A program made the translations under genes and the position numbers. 10,227 bases of DNA from an uncultured Oscillibacter sp. (GTDB lineage: Bacteria; Bacillota; Clostridia; Oscillospirales; Oscillospiraceae), in contig CAJUBX010000080.1 of the NCBI GenBank assembly GCA_910585165.1, forward strand, positions 1-10,227, given 5' to 3'. Under the pieces are notes generated by a model that was given only the letters and a program-made list of their open reading frames with translations, ran no database searches and was not told the DNA's origin. Positions 1 to 5,695 of this stretch are shown here, piece after piece. Position 1 is the first letter of the stretch; every line of letters starts with the position of its first letter.

Positions 1-214
1 AGACCACCGCGCCGTTTTCGCAGAGGAAGGGCACCTTGTCCGCCACCGGGGCGAACAGCCGCCGGAGGCTGGTGTACTGCCGCCCGCTGGCGGGGCAGAA
101 AAGGATGCCCTTTTTCTCCAGGCGGCGGATGTGGCCGAAAATTTCCGGGGGAATCTCCGCAGCTCCATTCTGAAGCAGGGTCCCGTCGATGTCGCTGGCG
201 ATGAGGCGGACCAT
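1..214 (-). CDS. Cof-type HAD-superfamily hydrolase, N-terminal part (runs off the left edge)
   Basis: Only the first 71 codons are in the window. The protein begins MVRLIASDIDGTLL, the HAD motif I (DxDGT) with the nucleophile Asp8 and the acid/base Asp10. It goes on through a helix and an ASGRQYTSLRRL stretch, which is the motif II region of Cof/YidA-type sugar-phosphate phosphatases, then FLCENGAVV, also typical of that family (entry to the cap domain). The start ATG (212-214 on the reverse strand) follows an AAGGAAGGAG ribosome site at the right distance. Family members are cytoplasmic Mg-dependent phosphatases acting on sugar phosphates, pyridoxal phosphate or flavin nucleotides; the substrate cannot be read from this fragment. 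It has its own promoter and points away from the sugar operon, so a link with it is uncertain. Confidence 0.9.
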   Translation of the reverse strand, partial: MVRLIASDIDGTLLQNGAAEIPPEIFGHIRRLEKKGILFCPASGRQYTSLRRLFAPVADKVPFLCENGAVV

Positions 215-266
215 AGCTGACTCCTTCCTTTTGATAAAGGGCGTATTCTTTGATTGAACAAGCTAC

Positions 267-295
267 AGTATAGCCCAGGATTCCCCGCAAAGCAA
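267..295 (-). promoter_or_regulatory. Sigma-A-type promoter for the HAD hydrolase gene
   Basis: On the reverse strand, TTGCTT (290-295) and TATACT (267-272) are separated by 17 bases, a good match to -35/-10 boxes. The predicted transcript would start near 260 and give a leader of about 45 bases before the ATG at 214. The rest of the 215-359 gap shows no gene and no clear terminator (no stem followed by a U-run) for the upstream - strand operon that ends at 360. Confidence 0.55.
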
Positions 296-359
296 GCCTT
301 AAATCTCCCGCTTCCTCCGCCGGTTCAGTTATACTCTTCCACCAACAGCCTCTCCCCCT

Positions 360-1118
360 CTATTGTACAGCATTACTATTATATCCGTCTTCAATTTCAA
401 ACGCCTCGTCCATCTGGTCATAAATCAGGAATTGGGACAAAAACAAGATATACCAAAAACCCAAAACCGGAACCAGCAGCACGGTCCATGGGGCGAACAG
501 CACCATCACCGCAAGATAGCCCAGTTGCAAAGCCGCCGAAACAAGGACACGCCACAGATATTTCGCGGTAAACAGCAACACGTTCCGCAGCCGCGTTCCG
601 GCGCTTTGCCGGAACAGCGCCACCTGCGGCCAATACAATGTGCTGACTACCAGAAACACCAGAATTGAAAGCAGATACAACGTCATGGTGCCGATGCCTA
701 CCCCTCGCTGAGACCACCAAAACAAGTGGGCCATAAAGGCGTATAGGCCGGTCAGCAGGCCAAGAACCCCGCCGGGCAGCAGACTGTCCCTCCAGTTCTG
801 CCGCCAGCTTTGGCAGTAGCTTTTCCGCCAGTTTTGGGGATCGTCCCGGAGTCCCCGGAGAATGGCGTCGTACATCCCCGCCAGAAAGGGTCCGAAGATC
901 ATCCCGCCCAGGATAGAGCAGGGCAGCAAAACCAGAAGGCTGGAGGATAAAGCGGAATAGGCGATCCCGGCCGCCAGCGGCAGGGCGCCCGCTACCGTCG
1001 CCAGGTTCAGGCACATCCAATGTCCGGCGTGAAACGAGAGGAGCTGTTTATAGCGGTTGAAGCCCGTCTGACGGACATTGATATCATATTCAGGATCGTC
1101 ATGGATAAAGAGTCCCAT
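360..1118 (-). CDS. DUF624/YesL-like integral membrane protein
   Basis: A 252-residue protein. The start chosen is the ATG at 1116-1118 (MGLFIHDDPEYD), because a GAGGAGG ribosome site lies just upstream; an in-frame ATG at 1169 would lie inside the preceding gene. It shows about six hydrophobic segments (roughly residues 34-55, 58-85, 112-135, 142-165, 185-208, 209-230). The first half resembles DUF624/YesL: an N-L-x-x-x-x-x-x-L-P stretch in the first helix, a long second helix, then a basic/aromatic cytoplasmic loop with QSWRQNWRDSLLPG, like the FxxxFKQNFKQA loop of YesL proteins. The biochemical role of DUF624 is unknown, but its genes commonly sit beside LplB/YtcP-type carbohydrate ABC transporters, as here. 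It is the last gene of a - strand cluster; its ribosome site overlaps the stop codon of the lipoprotein gene. The family call is from memory of the pattern, not from a search. Confidence 0.75.
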   Translation of the reverse strand: MGLFIHDDPEYDINVRQTGFNRYKQLLSFHAGHWMCLNLATVAGALPLAAGIAYSALSSSLLVLLPCSILGGMIFGPFLAGMYDAILRGLRDDPQNWRKSYCQSWRQNWRDSLLPGGVLGLLTGLYAFMAHLFWWSQRGVGIGTMTLYLLSILVFLVVSTLYWPQVALFRQSAGTRLRNVLLFTAKYLWRVLVSAALQLGYLAVMVLFAPWTVLLVPVLGFWYILFLSQFLIYDQMDEAFEIEDGYNSNAVQ

Positions 1119-1132
1119 CGCTGATTCCCTCC

Positions 1133-1738
1133 TCAGTCCGAAATACCGGCCCCGTAGTGACAGCCGCATAAAAAGTCCTCGAGGATATCCGCCTCGTTTC
1201 CGTCGAACGCATCCCGGCAGTTCAGCTCAAAGCTCAGGGCGTACTTTCCGCAGACCCCGAAGGCGGAGGCTCCCCGGCTGTACGGATTCGTCTCCGAGCC
1301 GCATTCGTAGTCCGACAGGGCATAGTCCTGGCCGTTCCAGGTCTCCTCCCGGCGATCGACGGCGGTATAAAGCTCATCCTGACGGCCCTGCCATTCCTCC
1401 ACCGCCGCCTGAGCGTGCTCCGCGTCCGCGCAGCCGTAGACCAGCACGTCCAGCTGGGCCTCGTATAGGTCGATTTCCTCTCCGTCCGCGTTGGTGTAGG
1501 ACTCCGCCTCCCCGATGGTCCAGGCCGCGTAGAACATATCGTTGGCCGTGAGGGCCGTGTTGTTGTACAACAGGGTCAGACCATGCTCCGGCGGTTCCAC
1601 GCCCAGGACCGGGCCCAGGGTAATCCAGTCCTCGCTCCACTCGCTGCCGTCCGCCGCCTGAGACGGCGCGACGGAACAGCCCGTCAGAGCAAAAAGGCTC
1701 AAAGCCAGAACCAATCCCCAAATGCGTTTTGTTTTCAT
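1133..1738 (-). CDS. Putative cysteine-rich lipoprotein of unknown function
   Basis: A 201-residue protein read from the ATG at 1736-1738, which overlaps the upstream stop codon as ATGA (translational coupling); a longer in-frame start at 1768 lies inside the upstream ORF and spoils the signal peptide. Residues 1-20 are a lipoprotein signal (basic MKTKR, hydrophobic core, lipobox LTG-C with Cys21), so the mature protein should be lipid-anchored on the outer face of the membrane. The exported domain is acidic and holds six further cysteines (in YGC, YEC, GVC, LNC, and FLCGC near the C-terminus), an even number compatible with disulfides. I do not recognise a family. Its place between the split membrane protein and the DUF624-like gene suggests that the products work together at the membrane. 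Confidence 0.8.
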   Translation of the reverse strand: MKTKRIWGLVLALSLFALTGCSVAPSQAADGSEWSEDWITLGPVLGVEPPEHGLTLLYNNTALTANDMFYAAWTIGEAESYTNADGEEIDLYEAQLDVLVYGCADAEHAQAAVEEWQGRQDELYTAVDRREETWNGQDYALSDYECGSETNPYSRGASAFGVCGKYALSFELNCRDAFDGNEADILEDFLCGCHYGAGISD

Positions 1739-2040
1739 ACGACCGCCCCTTCTGTTAAAATCCCCCAAAGCCGTTCACAGCCCTCCGGGTTTTTGCAGGT
1801 TTTCTCCTCGCTCCAAAATCCCCGGCGGGCCAGATACAGTCCCGAAAACAGCTCCCGGCAGTCACCTGTGAACTCCTGGCCCAGCACGGGTTCCGAATAC
1901 GTCCCCAGCTCCAGCGCCGCCAGCGCGGGGCAGCCGTCCCAGGGCAGGCAGAATGCCTTTTCCTTTTCGTCCCCCGGCAGGGTCCCGTCCAGGTTCTGAA
2001 GGATTTCATAGTTGGCTTGAAACGTTTCAGGGTCGTCCAT
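1735..2040 (-). pseudogene. C-terminal half of a frameshift-split membrane protein (or separately translated partner)
   Basis: This 101-codon frame begins MDDPETFQANYEIL at an ATG that overlaps the previous stop codon by one base (TAATG), and ends overlapping the lipoprotein start. It has no signal peptide, no membrane segment and no ribosome site of its own. The sequence is acidic and rich in Cys and aromatic residues (CLPWDGCPAL, GFWSEEKTCKNPEGC), which looks like an exported domain. Reading the preceding ORF through the T6 run with a -1 shift joins the two as ESFLF-L-MDDPETF with no gap, giving one 234-residue protein. I therefore take it as the rest of the gene at 2040-2438, separated by a one-base deletion, a sequencing error in the homopolymer, or programmed slippage. 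Real independent translation by stop-start coupling cannot be excluded. Confidence 0.6.
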
Positions 2041-2438
2041 TAAAAAAGGAAGCTCTCGCAGGTCTCCAGGTCCGCCATCAGCTGAATGTTCGCCGCTGAG
2101 GCGTACAGGTCCGCGTCGCCGGTTTGAGCGGTCAGGTACTGGTTCACCCGCACCTTCCCGCCGCCTGTCAGGCCGGACAAAACGGTCTCCAGGGCGGACA
2201 CGGCCTCCTCAGGAAGGGGCTTCGCGGCGACGTAGGCGGCTTGATAGTCCGGCGCGTCCCGGTGAGTTTTCCAGGCGTTGAGGCCCAGGTCCCCCAGGAC
2301 CAGCGCCAGGAGCACCGCCGCCCCCACGTGCCACTTGTGGTAGTGCCACCAATTGGCCCGCCGTTCCTGGGCGGTCAGCTCACGGGGCGCGTCCGGCTGT
2401 ACGTCCCGGTATTTCCATTTCAGGTATTCGCTTGCCAC
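2040..2438 (-). CDS. Single-pass membrane protein of unknown function, N-terminal part of a frameshifted gene
   Basis: A 132-codon frame starting at GTG (2436-2438), supported by an AGAGGAGG ribosome site about ten bases upstream. The N-terminal 35 residues are polar and aromatic, with a WWHYHKWH patch just before one membrane segment (about residues 38-56), so the rest (from PDYQAAYV onwards) should lie outside the cell. The ORF ends abruptly at TAA directly after a six-T run, in the middle of what looks like a folded domain (LMADLETCESFLF); the adjoining -1 frame continues it as MDDPETFQ. The family is not recognised. The gene lies 85 bases downstream of lacI on the same strand, with two hairpins between them and no convincing promoter, so it may be read from the lacI transcript or from a weak promoter. 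Confidence 0.75.
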   Translation of the reverse strand: MASEYLKWKYRDVQPDAPRELTAQERRANWWHYHKWHVGAAVLLALVLGDLGLNAWKTHRDAPDYQAAYVAAKPLPEEAVSALETVLSGLTGGGKVRVNQYLTAQTGDADLYASAANIQLMADLETCESFLF

Positions 2439-2478
2439 GAAAGCGCCTCCTCTTTATGCTCCAGGTTACAGGAAAGAT

Positions 2479-2499
2479 TCAGGCGGTAGGACCGCCTGA
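2479..2499 (-). repeat. Inverted repeat: 9-bp stem, 3-base loop
   Basis: TCAGGCGGT (2479-2487) and ACCGCCTGA (2491-2499) are perfect inverted copies around AGG. It overlaps the outer bases of the palindrome at 2497-2526, so the two hairpins would compete or stack in the lacI 3' region. On the - strand it is followed by ATCTTTCC rather than a U-run, so it is not a textbook intrinsic terminator. Confidence 0.7.
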
Positions 2500-2526
2500 G
2501 GGGAAAGGGTATACCCTTTCCCCTCA
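2497..2526 (-). repeat. 30-bp perfect palindrome spanning the lacI stop codon
   Basis: The half-site TGAGGGGAAAGGGTA (2497-2511) is followed directly by its exact reverse complement (2512-2526). The last three bases form the lacI TGA stop on the reverse strand. As RNA it would fold into a long stem with a minimal loop. It may terminate or stabilise the lacI mRNA, or be a copy of a dispersed palindromic repeat; there is no U-tract next to it. Confidence 0.75.
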
Positions 2527-3513
2527 TTCTTTTGTGGTCCCGCCGCTGGCATAGGACACCGGCAGGCAGACCAGACTGGGGAGATTGCTCCGGTCCTCCT
2601 GGAGAAGCAGGTCCACGCAGGTCTCCGCCAGCCGGTTGACGGGCTGAATGATGGTGGAGCAGTGGAAATCCCCGAAGGCAAAATGCCGGGTGCCGTCAAA
2701 GCCGATGAGCTGCACATCCTCCGGGACCCGCACGCCCATCTCTGCCAGCATCCGTACGATCCGGCAGGCCAGGGCGTCCGTGGCGCAGAAGATGCCGTCG
2801 AAGGCCAGCCGTCCGTTCTCCATGTGTTCCTCCAGAAAGGCGCGGAAGCTCTCGACGCCCTCCCGGTCATCCTTCCGCAAGACTGCGTACTCCACCTGCT
2901 TCTGGCGGCAGCAGGACTCGAACCCGTCTCCCCGCTTGTCCGACTCGCCGGGGACCTGGGAGCCGATGCGCAGGAAGAGCAGCCGCTTGCAGCCCAGCTC
3001 CAGCAGCTTTTCCGCCGCCAGCTGCCCGCCGCCGAAGTTGTCCGAGGAGACGCAGGGCGTTCCGGGGTTGAACTTGCGGTCGATGCTCACATAAGGCAGC
3101 CGGGGGTCCACCTCCAGTTCCGGATTGTAGGTAAGGCCGATGATCCCGTCCGCTTTATTCTGCTGGACCATCTGGATGCACCGCTGTTCCGCGTCCGGGT
3201 CCGACGCGGTCAGGGCCAAAATCAGCTTGTAATTCCGCGCCGCCAGTGCCTGGCAGACATATTGGGCCAGGGAGGCGAAGAATGGCGGTGTGATATCCGG
3301 GAGGATCAGCGCCGCCGTATAGGTCTTGTTGGTCTTCAGCCCCCGGGCGTAGCTGTTGACCTGATAGCCCAGCCGCCGGGCCGCCTCCTCCACCCGGAGG
3401 CGGTAGCTCTCCCCTACGGGCAGATTGTTGAATACCTTGGACACCGTCCCCAGGGCCACGCCAGCCTCCTGCGCCACGTCCTTCATCGTGGGGGCGCTCC
3501 CCTTTTGTTTCAT
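2524..3513 (-). CDS. LacI-family transcriptional regulator of the fructoside operon
   Basis: A 329-residue protein of normal LacI/GalR length. Residues 10-30 (MKDVAQEAGVALGTVSKVFNN) are the LacI helix-turn-helix; residues about 53-61 (NSYARGLKT) are the hinge helix with the Leu that wedges into a central CpG of the operator. The periplasmic-binding-protein-like effector domain follows (LPDITPPFFASLAQ, ADGIIGL, SSDNFGGGQLAAEKLLELG, IFCATDALA, VPEDVQLIGFDG). The start ATG is at 3511-3513 with a modest GAGGG/AAAGGA upstream. It is divergent from the transporter and GH32 genes, and AACGTT-centred sites lie in both promoters, so it probably represses the + strand operon until a sugar ligand binds, and controls itself. 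The inducer cannot be read from the sequence; sucrose, fructose or an oligofructoside is inferred from the neighbours. Confidence 0.95.
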   Translation of the reverse strand: MKQKGSAPTMKDVAQEAGVALGTVSKVFNNLPVGESYRLRVEEAARRLGYQVNSYARGLKTNKTYTAALILPDITPPFFASLAQYVCQALAARNYKLILALTASDPDAEQRCIQMVQQNKADGIIGLTYNPELEVDPRLPYVSIDRKFNPGTPCVSSDNFGGGQLAAEKLLELGCKRLLFLRIGSQVPGESDKRGDGFESCCRQKQVEYAVLRKDDREGVESFRAFLEEHMENGRLAFDGIFCATDALACRIVRMLAEMGVRVPEDVQLIGFDGTRHFAFGDFHCSTIIQPVNRLAETCVDLLLQEDRSNLPSLVCLPVSYASGGTTKE

Positions 3514-3554
3514 GAACCCTCACGTCCTTTTCGTGAAATCCTGCGCTGAAACCC

Positions 3555-3582
3555 ATTATATTCATGAAACGTTATTTTTCAA
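3555..3582 (-). promoter_or_regulatory. Sigma-A-type promoter of lacI with an internal AACGTT half-site
   Basis: On the reverse strand TTGAAA (3577-3582) and a perfect TATAAT (3555-3560) are 16 bases apart, giving a start near 3548 and a leader of about 35 bases. TGAAACGTT (3565-3573), which sits between the two boxes, is one exact arm of the palindrome found in the divergent operon promoter, so autoregulation by the LacI protein is likely. Confidence 0.65.
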
Positions 3583-3671
3583 GCCCCCATTCCTGAAATC
3601 GTTTCTTTGCACAAAATTCCCTGTATTTTTCGTTCTAAACGTAAAAATCGGAAAAACTGGAGCGGACTGCC

Positions 3672-3700
3672 TTGACAAATTCCGAAAACCGCCCTATTAT
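3672..3700 (+). promoter_or_regulatory. Strong sigma-A-type promoter of the transporter/GH32/fructokinase operon
   Basis: TTGACA (3672-3677) is a perfect -35 box, followed after exactly 17 bases by TATTAT (3695-3700), one base off the -10 consensus. The start of transcription would fall near 3707, leaving a leader of about 130 bases before the first permease ATG at 3839. The divergent space 3514-3838 holds this promoter, the lacI promoter, the operators and a GC-rich leader (3742-3790) with a short CGCGG/CCGCG hairpin at 3762-3774; I see no other gene apart from the 13-codon leader ORF. Confidence 0.75.
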
Positions 3701-3712
3701 TTCCTCAAAAGA

Positions 3713-3728
3713 TGTGTAACGTTTCACA
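3713..3728 (+). promoter_or_regulatory. LacI-family operator downstream of the operon start site
   Basis: TGTGTAAC/GTTTCACA is a 16-bp palindrome with one mismatched pair (7 of 8 symmetric positions), centred on CpG as LacI/GalR-type operators are. It begins a few bases after the predicted start of transcription, a place where a bound repressor blocks initiation or early elongation. It does not fit the CcpA cre consensus at the outer positions. A second, shorter AACGTT palindrome (GAACGTTC, 3734-3741) lies 17 bp further on. Confidence 0.65.
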
Positions 3729-3781
3729 AAAAAGAACGTTCCACGGGGCCAGGCGCCGGTCCGCGGGGGCCGCGAGGGGGG

Positions 3782-3823
3782 ATGAGCCGGACAAACGCTG
3801 CTTTCTCAGGAGAAAACGCATAA
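3782..3823 (+). CDS. Possible 13-codon leader ORF in the operon leader
   Basis: ATG at 3782 opens MSRTNAAFSGENA and stops at TAA (3821-3823), 15 bases before the permease ATG and in the same frame. Its first residues echo the permease N-terminus (MARTNAA). An AGGGGGG run lies directly against the ATG, closer than ideal for a ribosome site. It may be a translated leader that couples into the permease, a remnant of a duplicated gene start, or chance; there is no direct evidence of translation. Confidence 0.25.
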   Translation: MSRTNAAFSGENA

Positions 3824-3838
3824 AGGAAGTGAATCACA

Positions 3839-4777
3839 ATGGCAAGAACAAACGCGGCGGCCTCCGCCGTGGCGGTCCGCCCCGGCAAGTCCCTGAGCCG
3901 GCGGATCAAAGACAACTGGCAAATGTATCTTTTGCTGCTGATTCCCGTGGCGCTGACCTTCATTTATAAGTATATCCCCATGTACGGTATCCAGATCGCC
4001 TTCCGGGACTTCAAGGCCAGCCAGGGCTACATGGGCAGCGAATGGGTGGGCCTGTACTGGTTCCGGCGGTTCTTCAGCTCCCCCACCTGCCTGCGGATGA
4101 TCAAGAACACGGTGCTCATCAGCCTGTACAGCCTGCTGTGGAGCTTTCCCATTCCCATCATCCTGTCCCTCATCATCAACCAGCTGCGCCACGCCCGGTT
4201 CAAGCGGGTGGTGCAGACCGTCCTCTACGCGCCCCACTTTATCTCCACCATGGTCATCTGCGGTATGCTCCGCATCTTCCTCAGCCCCTCCGGCGGACTG
4301 CTGAACCTGATTATGGGCACCAGCGTGGATTTCCTCACGGAGTCCTCCGCCTTTCGCACAATCTATATCGCCTCCGGCATCTGGCAGGACGCGGGCTGGG
4401 GCTGCATCATCTACCTGGCCACCCTGGCCAACGTGGACCCCGGCCTCTATGAGGCGGCGAAGGTGGATGGCGCGTCCGTTTTCCAGCGCATCAAAAACAT
4501 CGACATTCCGGAACTGCTGCCCATGGCGGTCCTAAACCTCATCATGGCGGCGGGCGGACTGATGAACGTGGGTTTTGAGAAGGTCTGGCTGCTCCAGACG
4601 GACCTGAACAAGGCGACCAGCGACGTCATCGCCGTGTATGTGTACCAGCAGGGTATTGAAAACGCGAAATACAGCTACTCGACCGCTGTGGGACTATTCA
4701 ATACAGTCGTCAATATCGTGCTGCTGCTCATCGTCAACAAAATCGCGTCCAAGGCCTCGGACGTGGAATTTGTGTAA
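3839..4777 (+). CDS. Carbohydrate ABC transporter permease, LplB type
   Basis: A 312-residue inner-membrane permease of the CUT1 class (binding-protein-dependent transport, LplB/YtcP group). The first helix begins at about residue 29 (MYLLLLIPVALTFIYKYIPMYG) and leads into GIQIAFRDF, typical of the LplB group; further helices lie near residues 87-112, 122-145, 175-195, 225-245 and 280-303. The cytoplasmic EAA loop is EAAKVDGASVFQRIKNIDIPEL starting at Glu205, the contact site for the ATPase. The start ATG at 3839 has AAAGGAAGTGA upstream. It should pair with the next gene to form the transmembrane channel; no ATPase gene is in the operon. Substrate is inferred from context: sucrose or fructo-oligosaccharides. 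Confidence 0.95.
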   Translation: MARTNAAASAVAVRPGKSLSRRIKDNWQMYLLLLIPVALTFIYKYIPMYGIQIAFRDFKASQGYMGSEWVGLYWFRRFFSSPTCLRMIKNTVLISLYSLLWSFPIPIILSLIINQLRHARFKRVVQTVLYAPHFISTMVICGMLRIFLSPSGGLLNLIMGTSVDFLTESSAFRTIYIASGIWQDAGWGCIIYLATLANVDPGLYEAAKVDGASVFQRIKNIDIPELLPMAVLNLIMAAGGLMNVGFEKVWLLQTDLNKATSDVIAVYVYQQGIENAKYSYSTAVGLFNTVVNIVLLLIVNKIASKASDVEFV

Positions 4778-4792
4778 AGGAGGGGAGCGAAC

Positions 4793-5680
4793 ATGAAAAA
4801 AGCATCCGGTATGTCCGAGCGGACCAGCGACGTCGTTTTGATTGTGATCTGCTCCATCGTCCTGCTGCTGGTGGCCTATCCCCTGTACTACGTGGTGGTG
4901 GCTTCCTTTTCCGACCCCTATGAGGTCTACGCCGGCAAGACGTTCCTCCTCCCCAGCGGCTTCACGCTGGACGGCTATAAGGCGGTCTTCCTCAACGACG
5001 GCATCGTCTCCGGCTTTTTGAACTCCGTGAAGTACACCGTCATCGGCACCGTCTTCTCCGTGGCCATGCTCTACATCACCGCCTATCCCATGGCCCAGCG
5101 GGACCTGCCGGGCCGGAAGGCGCTGAGCATTTTCTTCCTCATCACCATGTACTTCGGCGGCGGGCTGGTGCCCACCTATCTGGTGGTGAAGCAGACCCAG
5201 CTGGTGGGCAGCATGTGGGCTCTGTTTCTCCCCGGCGGCGTGGCGGTGGGCAACATGATTATTGTCCGCAACTACTTCCAGAACTCCATCCCCCACGACC
5301 TGGTGGAGGCGGCCTCCATCGACGGCTGCTCCAAGCTCCGCACCTTCGTCAGCGTGGTAATCCCCCTGTCCATGCCGATTCTGGCGGTCATGGTGGTTTT
5401 CTCCATGGTGGCCTACTGGAATGACTGGTTTACGGCCCTGATCTATTTGGGCGGCAAGGGTTCTCCTCTGCCCCTGGTGATGCGGAACATCCTGATTAAA
5501 AGTTCCGCCACCGCCAGCCAGGCCGCGACCATCTCCGGCGGCTACGCGGAACTGAATAAGCTGACGGAACTTTTGAAATTCTGCTCCATGATCGTGGCGG
5601 CCCTGCCCATGCTGATCGTGTATCCCTTCGTCCAGAAGTATTTCGAGAAGGGCTTCATGGCCGGCGCGGTGAAGGGCTGA
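4793..5680 (+). CDS. Carbohydrate ABC transporter permease, YtcP type
   Basis: A 295-residue second permease of the CUT1 pair. The N-terminal helix (about residues 15-37) is followed by the family-typical YYVVVASFSDP and the extracellular GFTLDGYKAVF segment, then AYPMAQRDLPGRK, FFLITMYFGGGLVPTYLVV and the EAA loop EAASIDGCSKLRTFVSVVIPL starting at Glu172. The C-terminal KYFEKGFMAGAVKG is the usual end of YtcP-like permeases. It starts 15 bases after the first permease's stop, with the ribosome site AAGGAGGGG in the gap. It forms a heterodimeric channel with the upstream gene product. Confidence 0.95.
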   Translation: MKKASGMSERTSDVVLIVICSIVLLLVAYPLYYVVVASFSDPYEVYAGKTFLLPSGFTLDGYKAVFLNDGIVSGFLNSVKYTVIGTVFSVAMLYITAYPMAQRDLPGRKALSIFFLITMYFGGGLVPTYLVVKQTQLVGSMWALFLPGGVAVGNMIIVRNYFQNSIPHDLVEAASIDGCSKLRTFVSVVIPLSMPILAVMVVFSMVAYWNDWFTALIYLGGKGSPLPLVMRNILIKSSATASQAATISGGYAELNKLTELLKFCSMIVAALPMLIVYPFVQKYFEKGFMAGAVKG

Positions 5681-5695
5681 GAAAGGAGGAGCACC

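Noticed and set aside
2662..3549. 295-codon + strand frame opposite lacI
   Set aside because: Shadow of the LacI gene; no supporting motif, and it crosses the lacI promoter region.
3713..3728. CcpA cre site in the operon promoter
   Set aside because: With CpG at the centre, the outer positions do not match TGWAANCGNTNWCA; the symmetric TGTG...CACA arms fit a dedicated LacI-family operator better.
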